Below, in pieces: positions 8,670 through 16,782 of a stretch of 61,070 bases of DNA. The position numbers were made by a program, and so were the translations under genes. The DNA is from Lachnospiraceae bacterium (GTDB lineage Bacteria; Bacillota; Clostridia; Lachnospirales; Lachnospiraceae). The notes beneath the pieces were generated by a model. That model saw nothing but the letters and a program-made list of their open reading frames with translations, searched no databases and had not been told where the DNA came from. Position 1 is the first letter of the stretch; each line of letters opens with the position of its first letter. Location: the NCBI GenBank assembly GCA_021205225.1, contig JAJPXX010000127.1:1-61070 (forward strand). The letters run 5' to 3'.

Positions 8670-8930
8670 ATGCCGGAAATAAGTTTGTTTTACGGAATAA
8701 GAATAATCATGTATTGGAGTGATCATAATCCGCCGCATTTTCATGCGGAATACGGGAACAATCGTGCCATTGTGCTAATTGAGGAGGGCATTATCAGTGA
8801 AGGATATCTGCCGAAAAGGCAGCTGAAATTTGTACTTGCCTGGGCGGAAATACATAAGGATGAACTGATGCAGAACTGGGAACTTGCGAAAGATAAGAAA
8901 CCTTTAAACCGGATTAATCCTTTGATGTAG
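8670..8930 (+). CDS. DUF4160 family protein
   Basis: The 86 residues match the DUF4160 pattern: a short beta start, YWSDHNPPHFHAEYG with conserved histidines, then a KFVLAWAEIHKDELMQNWE helix. Proteins of this family are small, soluble and usually encoded next to a DUF2442 gene, as here 15 bp downstream. Function is not established; a toxin-antitoxin-like role is sometimes proposed for such pairs. Confidence 0.8.
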   Translation: MPEISLFYGIRIIMYWSDHNPPHFHAEYGNNRAIVLIEEGIISEGYLPKRQLKFVLAWAEIHKDELMQNWELAKDKKPLNRINPLM

Positions 8931-8945
8931 AGAGGCGGTGATTCT

Positions 8946-9284
8946 ATGGAAAACAGCAGACTGGATTTTAGATTTTTTTCGCCGGAAGTGTATCAGGCCG
9001 TGGCAGGAAAAAATTTCATTGTTTATGCATACATGAATGACGGCAGTGTCAGAGAGTATGATGTGAAGCCATTGATCAAAAGCGGCGGAGTTTTTAAAGT
9101 GCTGGAGGATGAGCGTATTTTCAGACAAAAGCTGACAGTGCTGAATGGTACCGTCGCCTGGGATATCGGCGGAAACAGGGATGCGTATCGCTGCATTGAT
9201 ATTGATCCATGCGAGATTTTTGACAGTCCGGTGGTTGCGGATATTCCTGACGAAGATCTGTTCTGTAAAATATTATATCAGTAG
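8946..9284 (+). CDS. DUF2442 family protein
   Basis: This 112-residue protein carries the DUF2442 layout, a strand reading FIVYAYMNDGSVREYDVKPL followed by GTVAWDIGGNRDAYRCIDIDP. It follows the DUF4160 gene with a GAGGCGG ribosome site and forms a two-gene unit with it. The function of the pair is unknown. Confidence 0.75.
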   Translation: MENSRLDFRFFSPEVYQAVAGKNFIVYAYMNDGSVREYDVKPLIKSGGVFKVLEDERIFRQKLTVLNGTVAWDIGGNRDAYRCIDIDPCEIFDSPVVADIPDEDLFCKILYQ

Positions 9285-9302
9285 AAAATATGGAGGAAAA
9301 TT

Positions 9303-11306
9303 ATGATTATCTACGTAAACGCAAAAGCAGGCCATGATGGCAATGGAACGAAGCAGATGCCCTTTAAGCGCATCAATGAAGCTGCGAAGATCGCACAGCC
9401 CGGAGATGAGGTTGTAGTAGCGCCCGGCGTGTACCGGGAGTATGTGGATCCGGTTCATGCAGGAACAGAAGACGCGCGTATTACATACCGCAACGCCGAG
9501 CCGCTGGGCGCGGTGATTACCGGTGCGGAACTGCTGACCGGCTGGGAAGCATATGAAGGAACGGTTTGGACGGCGCGTGTAAAAAACAGTGTGTTTGGTG
9601 CGTATAACCCGTATACGACCCATGTTTACGGCGACTGGTATTTTGCGAAGGCCAACAAGCATACGGGCTGTGTTTATTTAAACGGTAAGGCCATATATGA
9701 AGCGACATCCCTTGAGGAGTGTGTAAAGGGCGAGGTCTATGAATGCAGCTGGGTGCCGGAGGAATCGATTTATAAGTGGTACACCGAGCAGGACGGGGGA
9801 ACGGATGAGACCGTTCTTTACGCGAACTTTCAGGGAAAAAACCCGAACGAAGAAACGATAGAGATCAATGTTCGCCGGGAGTGTTTTATGCCGTCAAAAA
9901 CCGGGGTTGACTACATCACAGTCAGTGGTTTTCGGATCAATAAAGCCGCTACCACCTGGGCGCCGCCTGCTGCGTATCAGGACGGCATGATCGGACCGCA
10001 CTGGAGCAAGGGTTGGATTATAGAGGGCTGCGAGATTTCCGACAGCAAGTGCGCGGGCATCTCCCTGGGCAAATATCTGGATCCGGAAAATGATCATTAT
10101 TTTACTTATAAGCAGGTGAAAAGCCCGACCCAGATGGAGCGGGACGCGGTCTGCCGCGGACAGTACCATGGCTGGCTGAAGGAAAAGGTCGGCAGCCATA
10201 TCATCCGCCGCAATAATATCCACCACTGTGAGCAGGGCGGTATTATTGGCCGTATGGGCGGCGTATTCAGTATTATTGAGGACAACCACATTCACCATAT
10301 TAATAACATGATGGAACAGGGCGGGGCGGAGATCGCCGGCATCAAGATGCACGCTGCGATTGACGTCATTATGCGCCGCAACCACATCCATCACTGCACG
10401 ATGGGAATCTGGTGTGACTGGGAGGCACAGGGAACCCGTCTGACACAGAACCTGCTGCATGACAACCAGCGCCCGCCGTTTGCGAAGAGCCTGAAAGGCG
10501 GCATGATGTCCCAGGATATTTTTGTCGAGGTAGGGCATGGGCCGACTTTGATTGATAACAATATCCTGCTTTCCGACGCATCCCTGCGCTTCGCGACCCA
10601 GGGGGTTGCCCTGGTGCACAATCTGATCTGCGGGGCACTGACCTGTGTGGGAGGTGGCACAGGCTGGCGCTACACGCCGTATCACATTCCGCACCGCACA
10701 GAAGTCATGGGCTTCATGACGATTCTTCACGGCGACGATCGTTTCTACAACAATATTTTTGTGCAGAAATGGCCGGCGGAGGATGTGATTACCCGGCATG
10801 ATTCGGATGATGGATTTGACAGCGAAAACCGCGCGGCCGGCACCTGGATGTTTGAGGAATATCCGACATATGAGGAATGGATTGCGCAGTTTGACTTTAC
10901 CAGACCCGCGGATATGGCAAAATGCGAACCGGCTCATTTTGGGCATCTGCCGGTGTGGTCAGAGGGGAATGTGTATCTTGGCGGGGCAAAGGCCAGCCGT
11001 CATGAGAAAGACGGTCTGATCATCGCGAATGACCGCGATGATATCCGTGTGGAGCTCGTGGAGAAGGACGGGGAACTTTACCTGGATACCAATCTTTATG
11101 AAATGCTGGACGGCTTTACGGGAAGAATGGTTCACACCGATGTACTCGGCAACGCGTTTGAGCCGGAGCAGAAATACGAAAATCCGGATGGAACGCCGAT
11201 CACCTTTGACTCTGACTATCTGGGAGAGCACAGGGGCGCCGAGGTGCTGCCAGGACCGTTCACAAGTGCAGAAGACGCGAAGCGGGCGATCTGCAGCGCA
11301 AAATAA
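9303..11306 (+). CDS. GH120-type beta-xylosidase (parallel beta-helix)
   Basis: The 667-residue sequence resembles Thermoanaerobacterium XylC, the founding GH120 beta-xylosidase, nearly end to end: an N-terminal VNAKAGHDGNGT strand, then AGDE-type beta-helix turns and a HIIRRNNIHHCEQ repeat pattern. The XylC catalytic pair Asp382/Glu405 maps to Asp372 in IWCDWEAQGTR and Glu409 in FVEVGHGP. About 14 extra residues lie between them compared with XylC. No signal peptide is present, so it should act on xylo-oligosaccharides or xylosides in the cytoplasm. GGAGG precedes the ATG. A divergent substrate such as another pentoside is possible. Confidence 0.85.
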   Translation: MIIYVNAKAGHDGNGTKQMPFKRINEAAKIAQPGDEVVVAPGVYREYVDPVHAGTEDARITYRNAEPLGAVITGAELLTGWEAYEGTVWTARVKNSVFGAYNPYTTHVYGDWYFAKANKHTGCVYLNGKAIYEATSLEECVKGEVYECSWVPEESIYKWYTEQDGGTDETVLYANFQGKNPNEETIEINVRRECFMPSKTGVDYITVSGFRINKAATTWAPPAAYQDGMIGPHWSKGWIIEGCEISDSKCAGISLGKYLDPENDHYFTYKQVKSPTQMERDAVCRGQYHGWLKEKVGSHIIRRNNIHHCEQGGIIGRMGGVFSIIEDNHIHHINNMMEQGGAEIAGIKMHAAIDVIMRRNHIHHCTMGIWCDWEAQGTRLTQNLLHDNQRPPFAKSLKGGMMSQDIFVEVGHGPTLIDNNILLSDASLRFATQGVALVHNLICGALTCVGGGTGWRYTPYHIPHRTEVMGFMTILHGDDRFYNNIFVQKWPAEDVITRHDSDDGFDSENRAAGTWMFEEYPTYEEWIAQFDFTRPADMAKCEPAHFGHLPVWSEGNVYLGGAKASRHEKDGLIIANDRDDIRVELVEKDGELYLDTNLYEMLDGFTGRMVHTDVLGNAFEPEQKYENPDGTPITFDSDYLGEHRGAEVLPGPFTSAEDAKRAICSAK

Positions 11307-11352
11307 GTATCCTCAAACAGCCTGCACGTATGGCAACCGGCAATACCGTTTC

Positions 11353-12213
11353 TCAGGAGAGGTCAGCTGCTGCGGCTGCTTTTCGCTTTACGGCGGATGG
11401 CGTACATCCGTATATCCTTTTAAAGGTGCGGTTAAACAGCTTCTGGTTGGTGAAACCATTTTGCTCCATGATCTCCGCAACCGGCAGATTCGTATTTTCC
11501 AGATCCTGATAGATATGGGCGGCACGGACTTCATTTACATACTGTAAAAAGGACATCCCCATTGCCTTTTTGAAAAAACGGCAGAAATATTCTTTGCTGA
11601 AACCGAGCTGGTCGGCTGCTTCCTGTAAGCTGACCGGCTCTTTATAATGCGCGATCACATAGCTGATGGCTGTACGAATCCGTTCCGCGTTCAGCAGACT
11701 GGCGTTTTCCGGCAGCGTACTCTGCGGATGGGAAAAGTGCTGGATCAGCCGCGCGAAAATCTGCAGTACATACCCTTCCGTTTCCATGGCAAGCGTCACC
11801 GGATTCCGGATATAGGCCTTTGTCAGATCCTGCAGAAGCATACAGGTATCCAGATAGTCCTGAAAATTGTCATCTCTGACGTCCTCCGGAGTGCAGCGGA
11901 ACTGATACAGATCCAGCCCCGGAACATATTTTTCCATATAGGATTTGGAAATGTGAATACAGACAAACATCGAAGTCGGATCATGGGAAAAGGTACTGTG
12001 TACCTGGCGCGCGTCCACCACAATCATGTGCTTGGGGTGGAGCTGATATTTTTTCCCGTCTATCGTAATGTCACTTTCTCCATTCAGATGAAAGAGAATC
12101 TCCAGTTCTTCGTGCCAGTGGGGCGGATGGTAACCGCCCGGCGCTGTCACATAGGTGATGCGGAAACCGGATGTCAGGGGTTCCCGGAAGGATTCATAAT
12201 AAGGTGCAGGCAA
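11353..12213 (-). CDS. AraC-family transcriptional regulator with N-terminal cupin
   Basis: The 286-residue protein has an N-terminal sugar-sensing cupin half (PPHWHEELEILFHLNG) and a C-terminal double helix-turn-helix (about residues 190-280: SLQEAADQLGFSKEYFCRFFKKAMG, then VAEIMEQNGF). The best start is a TTG at 12213 preceded by AAAGGAG. A consensus promoter at 12346-12374 drives it with a leader of about 125 bases. It is convergent with the GH120 gene and likely controls some of the surrounding glycan genes; its effector is unknown. Confidence 0.9.
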   Translation of the reverse strand: MPAPYYESFREPLTSGFRITYVTAPGGYHPPHWHEELEILFHLNGESDITIDGKKYQLHPKHMIVVDARQVHSTFSHDPTSMFVCIHISKSYMEKYVPGLDLYQFRCTPEDVRDDNFQDYLDTCMLLQDLTKAYIRNPVTLAMETEGYVLQIFARLIQHFSHPQSTLPENASLLNAERIRTAISYVIAHYKEPVSLQEAADQLGFSKEYFCRFFKKAMGMSFLQYVNEVRAAHIYQDLENTNLPVAEIMEQNGFTNQKLFNRTFKRIYGCTPSAVKRKAAAAADLS

Positions 12214-12345
12214 TTTTGCTGTCTCCTTTCTGGTGAGAAGGTTTATTCTGCTTCTATTACGATTTAAACTTTCGCCCGGCTGGGGCCGTAGAAAGAAAAA
12301 TTGAAAAAGCAGAGTCGTATGTTATCCGAGGAATTCGGTGCGGAT

Positions 12346-12374
12346 ATTATAGTGTCAGATAGGGAAAATGTCAA
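12346..12374 (-). promoter_or_regulatory. Consensus promoter for the AraC gene at 11353-12213
   Basis: On the minus strand TTGACA, exactly 17 bases, then TATAAT: a perfect sigma-A promoter. The start of transcription would be near 12338. Such a strong core promoter for a regulator suggests constitutive expression or repression by an overlapping operator. Confidence 0.85.
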
Positions 12375-12490
12375 TATCGACTTAAAACAAATCAATATCT
12401 GACCTGTTGCATGGGACAAAAACATAGTATCATCAGCAACGTAACGAAGCAAAAGAAACAATCGTTATATTTGAAAGAGTGGTATTAATT

Positions 12491-12616
12491 ATGAGAAAAT
12501 TTGTAGAATATTTCAAGCAGAATCAGGTAGAAATCGCGATGGCGCTGTACTCAATGAATATGGGAGTGAACTCCTTTCAGGGGTTTGAAATGACCCGTGT
12601 GCTGGCAGAGAGATAA
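12491..12616 (+). CDS. Possible 41-residue small protein
   Basis: An ATG at 12491 opens 41 codons ending in TAA, encoding a peptide that begins MRKFVEYFKQNQVEIAMALY and ends TRVLAER. A factor-independent terminator follows 29 bp downstream, which supports a transcribed unit. The ribosome site (GAAAGAG) is weak and no clear promoter is seen. The peptide looks amphipathic and helical. I recognise no family; it could also be a leader peptide or chance frame. Confidence 0.4.
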   Translation: MRKFVEYFKQNQVEIAMALYSMNMGVNSFQGFEMTRVLAER

Positions 12617-12645
12617 AACAAAATCATCGGATAAAAGAATGAAAG

Positions 12646-12685
12646 AAGGCTTTCGATTCACGTTTGTGGGTCGGAAGCCTTTTTA
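12646..12685. terminator. Rho-independent terminator, probably bidirectional
   Basis: AAGGCTTTCGA and TCGGAAGCCTT pair over 11 bp (one G-U) around a 14-base loop, followed by TTTTT on the plus strand. On the minus strand a T-rich stretch also follows, so it can serve both the small reading frame at 12491 and the ATPase gene at 12749. Confidence 0.8.
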
Positions 12686-12748
12686 TACACAACGTATTAT
12701 GGAAGAGTACAGCCAGTAGTGAGAGTACTTTCCGCTGAAAGATAGCTC

Positions 12749-13981
12749 TTAAAATACCTGGCATGTTGCCATGTGGTCAATCAGATTAATGTGCCGAATG
12801 CCATTCCGTTTTTGTAGCACATAATCTGTCGTTCCCACATATTTGGTATAATTGTCCCGGATTTCTTCAAGAGGGCGGTATTCTCGCTCCTCTGTTTCCC
12901 GGCTGAGCAATATTGTGTAGGCCACCTGCATATAGGAATAGTCTCCGGCAGGACTCCGGAAAATGAAGTCGCATTCCAGCTTACCGATTCGTCCTACGCT
13001 GATGGCGTAATCCAGACTGCGGGCATAGAGATAGACAATGTTTTCAAGAACAGGGCCGTAGTTGATCCGATTGCCCGTGTTTCGGGAGAAATACAGGCTC
13101 AGATCGGCCAGGTAATACTTTTTTGCGCCGGCCAGAGATTTTTTGGACTTCATGTCAAAACGATTGCATTCATAAAGAATTTTAGCATCCATCAGGGCCT
13201 GAACATATTTGGATACCGTGGCTCTGGTGATTTTGATACCGTTTTTCACTAACGCTTCTGTCAGGCTTTTGATGCTGGTGGTTGCACCGAAATTGTTGAT
13301 GAGATAATCTCTTACCGCATCAAATGCCGCGGTGTCCTTAATTTTTACCCGCCGTCGGATGTCTTTCTCAAATATTTCCTGAATGATTCCTGTAACGTAA
13401 GCTTGCTTTGCCCGGTCATCGTCGATGGCAACTGCTCTGGGAAAACCTCCATCCAGAATATAGCGGTTGAACTCCACTGCCGGGTTTGGATTGACAGTTT
13501 TCTGATAAAACTGCTTGAACTGCAGGTATTCGTCATAGCTAAGTGTAAACAGTTCAAATTCCAGATAGCGACCGGTGAGTTTGGTAATCAGTTCGCCGCT
13601 GAGCAGGTAAGAATTAGAGCCGGTAATGAAAATGGAGAATCCACCGTCCGTGCGGAATGCATTGACCACTTCTTCGAATCCAGTCACATTTTGCACTTCA
13701 TCAATGAACAGGTAGTTGCAGGCATCGTTTTTGATTTTACTTTCAATTAATGTTTCCAGCTGATCGGCGTTTTTGATTTTCCTGTATTTTCGACTGTCAA
13801 GATCAAGATAAATAATATTATCCGGATGAACTCCACGATCCAGCAATTCCTCTGCTACAGTTTGCATTAAGCTGGACTTTCCACATCGGCGAATACCGGT
13901 AATTACCTTGATGATATCCTCGGCATCATAAAAGGGACGAATTTTTTTCAGATATTTTTCACGTTTGAACAGCATTTTCAT
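12749..13981 (-). CDS. DUF4143-type P-loop ATPase
   Basis: This 410-residue protein has an AAA_14-like ATPase domain with Walker A GIRRCGKSS at residues 29-37 and Asp94-Glu95 in LFIDEVQ. A GSNSYLLSGE sensor segment and a C-terminal DUF4143 domain follow. These proteins are abundant in anaerobes and resemble archaeal-type STAND-like ATPases; no function is firmly assigned. An AGGAAGG ribosome site precedes the ATG. The upstream region has a 48-base palindrome at 14036-14083. Convergent with the small frame at 12491. Confidence 0.88.
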   Translation of the reverse strand: MKMLFKREKYLKKIRPFYDAEDIIKVITGIRRCGKSSLMQTVAEELLDRGVHPDNIIYLDLDSRKYRKIKNADQLETLIESKIKNDACNYLFIDEVQNVTGFEEVVNAFRTDGGFSIFITGSNSYLLSGELITKLTGRYLEFELFTLSYDEYLQFKQFYQKTVNPNPAVEFNRYILDGGFPRAVAIDDDRAKQAYVTGIIQEIFEKDIRRRVKIKDTAAFDAVRDYLINNFGATTSIKSLTEALVKNGIKITRATVSKYVQALMDAKILYECNRFDMKSKKSLAGAKKYYLADLSLYFSRNTGNRINYGPVLENIVYLYARSLDYAISVGRIGKLECDFIFRSPAGDYSYMQVAYTILLSRETEEREYRPLEEIRDNYTKYVGTTDYVLQKRNGIRHINLIDHMATCQVF

Positions 13982-14344
13982 GACCTTCCTGTTTGATTGT
14001 TGTTCCCAGTATACTCTTATTCGATGAGAAACGCAAGTTATCGCATCACTTTTTTTCTTTAAAAAAAATATGACGCGATAACTCGATGCTTTTGGATGCC
14101 ACGATGATACTTATCTTCGCATTGTCTGTGACAGGCAAGCTCTGGGATTTTCGCGTAAAACAGAAGGAAGATTATATTGGAAGAATGATTAGACACGTAT
14201 GGCAATGGGCGGAAAAGTATAATGAAAGTGACGGAATAATTATGGATAAGCCTGCGATCTTTGTATATAATGACACCATCAACTGGCAGCAGTGTAATGC
14301 CATAGAAGGAAATATTTATTTTTACACAAGGAGATACATCCGCA
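13982..14344. other. Intergenic stretch with palindrome and no clear gene
   Basis: This interval holds the palindrome at 14036-14083, then about 260 bases without a supported gene. A frame from 14086 runs 131 codons but has no good ribosome site and overlaps the AraC fragment in another frame. The stretch may contain the decayed N-terminal half of that AraC gene, since an in-frame stop lies about 40 bases before its first usable start. Confidence 0.5.
14036..14083. repeat. 48-base near-perfect palindrome with T-run and A-run core
   Basis: AGTTATCGCATCA and TGACGCGATAACT are inverse complements at 12 of 13 positions. Between them CTTTTTTTCTTT meets AAAAAAAATA, so the fold continues almost to the centre. 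It lies 55 bp upstream of the ATPase start at 13981 and could be an operator or a recombination site; T-runs also allow termination on either strand. Confidence 0.6.
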
Positions 14345-14662
14345 GTGCAGCAGGTTCAGAAATACATAGCGGAACATCTGACCGAGGAACTGTCCAGAGA
14401 AGAGCTGGCAAAAATGGTATATGTCAGTCCGGATCATCTGACCAGACTTTTCAAAAAAGAAACCGGGCTGCCACTGAATGAGTACATTATTTCCAAACGG
14501 ATACAGCTCGCAAAACAGCTTTTGAGCGAAACCGACCTGACGATTGTGGAAATAACCGAAAAGGCGGGATTTTCCTATTCTTCCTATTTTGTAAAGATTT
14601 TTAAAAAGAAAACCGGAATGACGCCGCAGCAATATCGGGATGAAAACCGAAAACAGAGATAA
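14345..14662 (+). pseudogene. AraC/YesN-type DNA-binding domain fragment
   Basis: 105 residues form a complete AraC-type double helix-turn-helix: LSREELAKMVYVSPDHLTRLFKKETG and IVEITEKAGFSYSSYFVKIFKKKTGMTP. AraC or YesN regulators are normally 250-550 residues, so the sensor or receiver domain is missing. Translation could begin at GTG 14345, with AAGGAG 12 bases upstream. The same frame upstream is closed by a stop near 14303. It may be a decayed regulator or a functional domain-only protein; it precedes a GH43 gene by 93 bp. Confidence 0.55.
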
Positions 14663-14755
14663 TTTCTGATAATCCAAAGGAAACTGTGTCCTGTATCAGA
14701 AATAGGAAACAGGATATACAGAAAAAAAGCAAATGCATGAAAGGAGACGGGGAAT

Positions 14756-15823
14756 ATGTATCAGTCAATCAGACCCGGTCAGGTGTGGCTGGACACAGAG
14801 GGAAAACGGATTCAGGCTCATGGGGGAAGCATTCTTACCGTGGAAGACACCTTTTACTGGTATGGAGAAAATAAGGAAAAAACGACAGGCAGCTTCGATA
14901 TCTGGCACTGGGGCGTCCGTTGCTATTCGTCGAAGGACTTGTACAACTGGAAGGATGAGGGTGTGATTATTCCGCCGGATACCGAGGACAAGAGTTCCCC
15001 GCTGCATCCGTCCGCAATGATGGACCGTCCTCATATCGTATACAATCAGTGTACCGGGAAATATGTCGCCTGGCTCAAAATCATGGGCGAACCGCCCTGC
15101 TTTGCCGTACTGGAGGCAGACCAGATTCTGGGACCGTACACGATGGTAAATCCCCGTGTGAACCCCTGCGGCATGGCAGTCGGTGATTTTGACATTGCAG
15201 TGGCTCCTGAGGATGGAAAAGCCTATCTGTTCAGCGAACGTCCGCATGTGACTATTTATTGTGCGGAACTGAACACAGAATATACGGACGCGACAGAAAT
15301 GTATACCGAGCATTTTCCGCACATTGCGCCTCCTGCATCCAGAGAAGCGCCGGCACATTTTATGAGGAACGGTCTGCATTATCTGATTACGTCCGGGACG
15401 AGCGGCTATCATCCGAATCCGTCTGAGGTCGCTGTGTCTGAGTTGTGGCATGGCCCTTGGCGCGTACAGGGAAACCCGCATGTAAACGATAACAGCAGGA
15501 CATCCTTTAATTCGCAGATAACCTCTGTATTTAAGCATCCGTTTAAAAAAGATCTGTATATCGCGCTGGCTGACCGCTGGATGCCGAATCTGCGTGAAAA
15601 AGAAGGACCAGCGTTTGATACGGAAGAAGCTTATGAGAAATTTGCGCAGCGGTTTGAAAAAATTTTTGCCCCGGATTCCGACTTTGTCTTCTCACCGGAA
15701 GATGCAAAGGAAATGTTCATCAATTCGTCCATCTCCGATTATGTATGGCTGCCGCTGCGGTTTGAGGGCGACCAGGTACGGATCGACTGGAAGGATGAAT
15801 GGAAGATAGAGGATTATGAGTAA
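14756..15823 (+). CDS. GH43 enzyme resembling exo-beta-1,3-galactanases (GH43_24-like)
   Basis: The 355 residues resemble the exo-beta-1,3-galactanase clade of GH43 in several blocks: IQAHGGSILTVEDTFYWYGE near the N-terminus, RPHIVYN, EAPAHFMRNGLHYLITSGTS and LADRW. In the Phanerochaete enzyme Glu208 is the acid and a glutamine (Gln263) takes the place of the usual base. Here Glu197 and Gln254 occupy these places, and Asp90 replaces Glu102. The enzyme would release galactose from beta-1,3-galactan, for example arabinogalactan-protein backbones. No signal peptide. AAAGGAG precedes the ATG. The substrate is inferred from clade resemblance. Confidence 0.75.
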   Translation: MYQSIRPGQVWLDTEGKRIQAHGGSILTVEDTFYWYGENKEKTTGSFDIWHWGVRCYSSKDLYNWKDEGVIIPPDTEDKSSPLHPSAMMDRPHIVYNQCTGKYVAWLKIMGEPPCFAVLEADQILGPYTMVNPRVNPCGMAVGDFDIAVAPEDGKAYLFSERPHVTIYCAELNTEYTDATEMYTEHFPHIAPPASREAPAHFMRNGLHYLITSGTSGYHPNPSEVAVSELWHGPWRVQGNPHVNDNSRTSFNSQITSVFKHPFKKDLYIALADRWMPNLREKEGPAFDTEEAYEKFAQRFEKIFAPDSDFVFSPEDAKEMFINSSISDYVWLPLRFEGDQVRIDWKDEWKIEDYE

Positions 15824-15902
15824 AACAGTAACATTGAAAAATTCGCAGGAAAATATCGGAAAAATCAGGGTGACAGACAGCCCCTGGAATGTTAAAATGT
15901 AA
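15816..15902 (+). pseudogene. 28-codon stump overlapping the GH43 stop
   Basis: ATGAGTAA overlaps the GH43 stop codon in the manner of translationally coupled genes and opens 28 codons ending KIRVTDSPWNVKM before a TAA. The peptide is too short for an enzyme but the coupled start suggests that a longer downstream gene once existed and was lost or frameshifted. I cannot name its family. Confidence 0.3.
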
Positions 15903-15926
15903 AAAACAAGACGGAGGTATAAGCAA

Positions 15927-16760
15927 ATGGCACTGATACAGGTTAATTTTCTTTCACAATCTCTGATGCGGACGGTTCCGATTCAGGTGATTTTGCCGGT
16001 GGACAAGATCACGTTCCCTGGGATGCCCGAGCGGGGAGAGAAACCCTTCAAGACACTTTATCTGCTGCATGGGATCTTTGGCAATTATACAGACTGGGTG
16101 AGCGGGACAAATATCCAGCGCTGGGCGGAGGAGAAGAATCTGGCGGTGGTGATGCCGTCCGGGGAGAATGGCTTCTACGTAGACCGTGCGGAAGAGCACA
16201 ATTTTTATGGAGAATTCATCGGCAAGGAACTGGTGGAGATCACGCGGAAGATGTTTCCGCTCTCGAGGAAGCGCGAAGATACTTTTATCGCTGGTTTGTC
16301 TATGGGCGGATACGGCGCGCTGCGCAACGGGCTGAAATACCACGAGACCTTTGGCTGTGTCGCGGGACTTTCCAGTGCGATGACCGCGGAGGGAATTGAA
16401 AAGCGCACAGACGATGTGCCCTTCTTTATCGAGAGCAGAACCTTTGCTGAAAAACTATTCGGAAATCTGGATGAGATGGCCCAGAGTGACAAAAATCCTG
16501 TCTGGCTGGCGAAACAGCTGGCGAAAGAGGCAGCGGATATTCCGGCGCTTTACCTCACCTGCGGAACGAGTGATTCTCTGCTGGAGCCGAACCGGGAGTT
16601 TGTGAAGCTGCTGGAGAGTCTGAATATCCCGGTGACCTACGTAGAGGGAGAAGGCGCTCATGAGTGGGATTTCTGGAACCGCTCGATTAAGAACGTGTTG
16701 GACTGGCTGCCGCTGGAAGAGGACAAGCTGGGGATTAACAGCGGAAATATAGGAGATTAA
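15927..16760 (+). CDS. Esterase of the EstA/esterase-D (CE1-like) alpha/beta-hydrolase family
   Basis: The 277-residue protein has the LYLLHGIFGN oxyanion segment and the nucleophile elbow GLSMGGYGA with Ser125. Asp216 in CGTSDSLLEPN and His245 in GEGAHEWDFW complete the triad. Relatives are tributyrin esterases and acetyl- or feruloyl-esterases. Between GH43 genes, a role removing acetyl or feruloyl groups from plant oligosaccharides is likely, but that is inference. No signal peptide. An ACGGAGG ribosome site lies before the ATG; the next gene follows after 22 bp. Confidence 0.85.
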   Translation: MALIQVNFLSQSLMRTVPIQVILPVDKITFPGMPERGEKPFKTLYLLHGIFGNYTDWVSGTNIQRWAEEKNLAVVMPSGENGFYVDRAEEHNFYGEFIGKELVEITRKMFPLSRKREDTFIAGLSMGGYGALRNGLKYHETFGCVAGLSSAMTAEGIEKRTDDVPFFIESRTFAEKLFGNLDEMAQSDKNPVWLAKQLAKEAADIPALYLTCGTSDSLLEPNREFVKLLESLNIPVTYVEGEGAHEWDFWNRSIKNVLDWLPLEEDKLGINSGNIGD

Positions 16761-16782
16761 TATTTACAGGGGGTATCTCAAT

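Noticed and set aside
9894..10946. 350-codon minus-strand frame opposite the GH120 gene
   Set aside because: No motif or ribosome site; the plus frame contains both catalytic residues of GH120.
14086..14481. 131-codon frame upstream of and overlapping the AraC fragment
   Set aside because: No ribosome site and no recognisable domain; its second half is out of frame with the clear helix-turn-helix.
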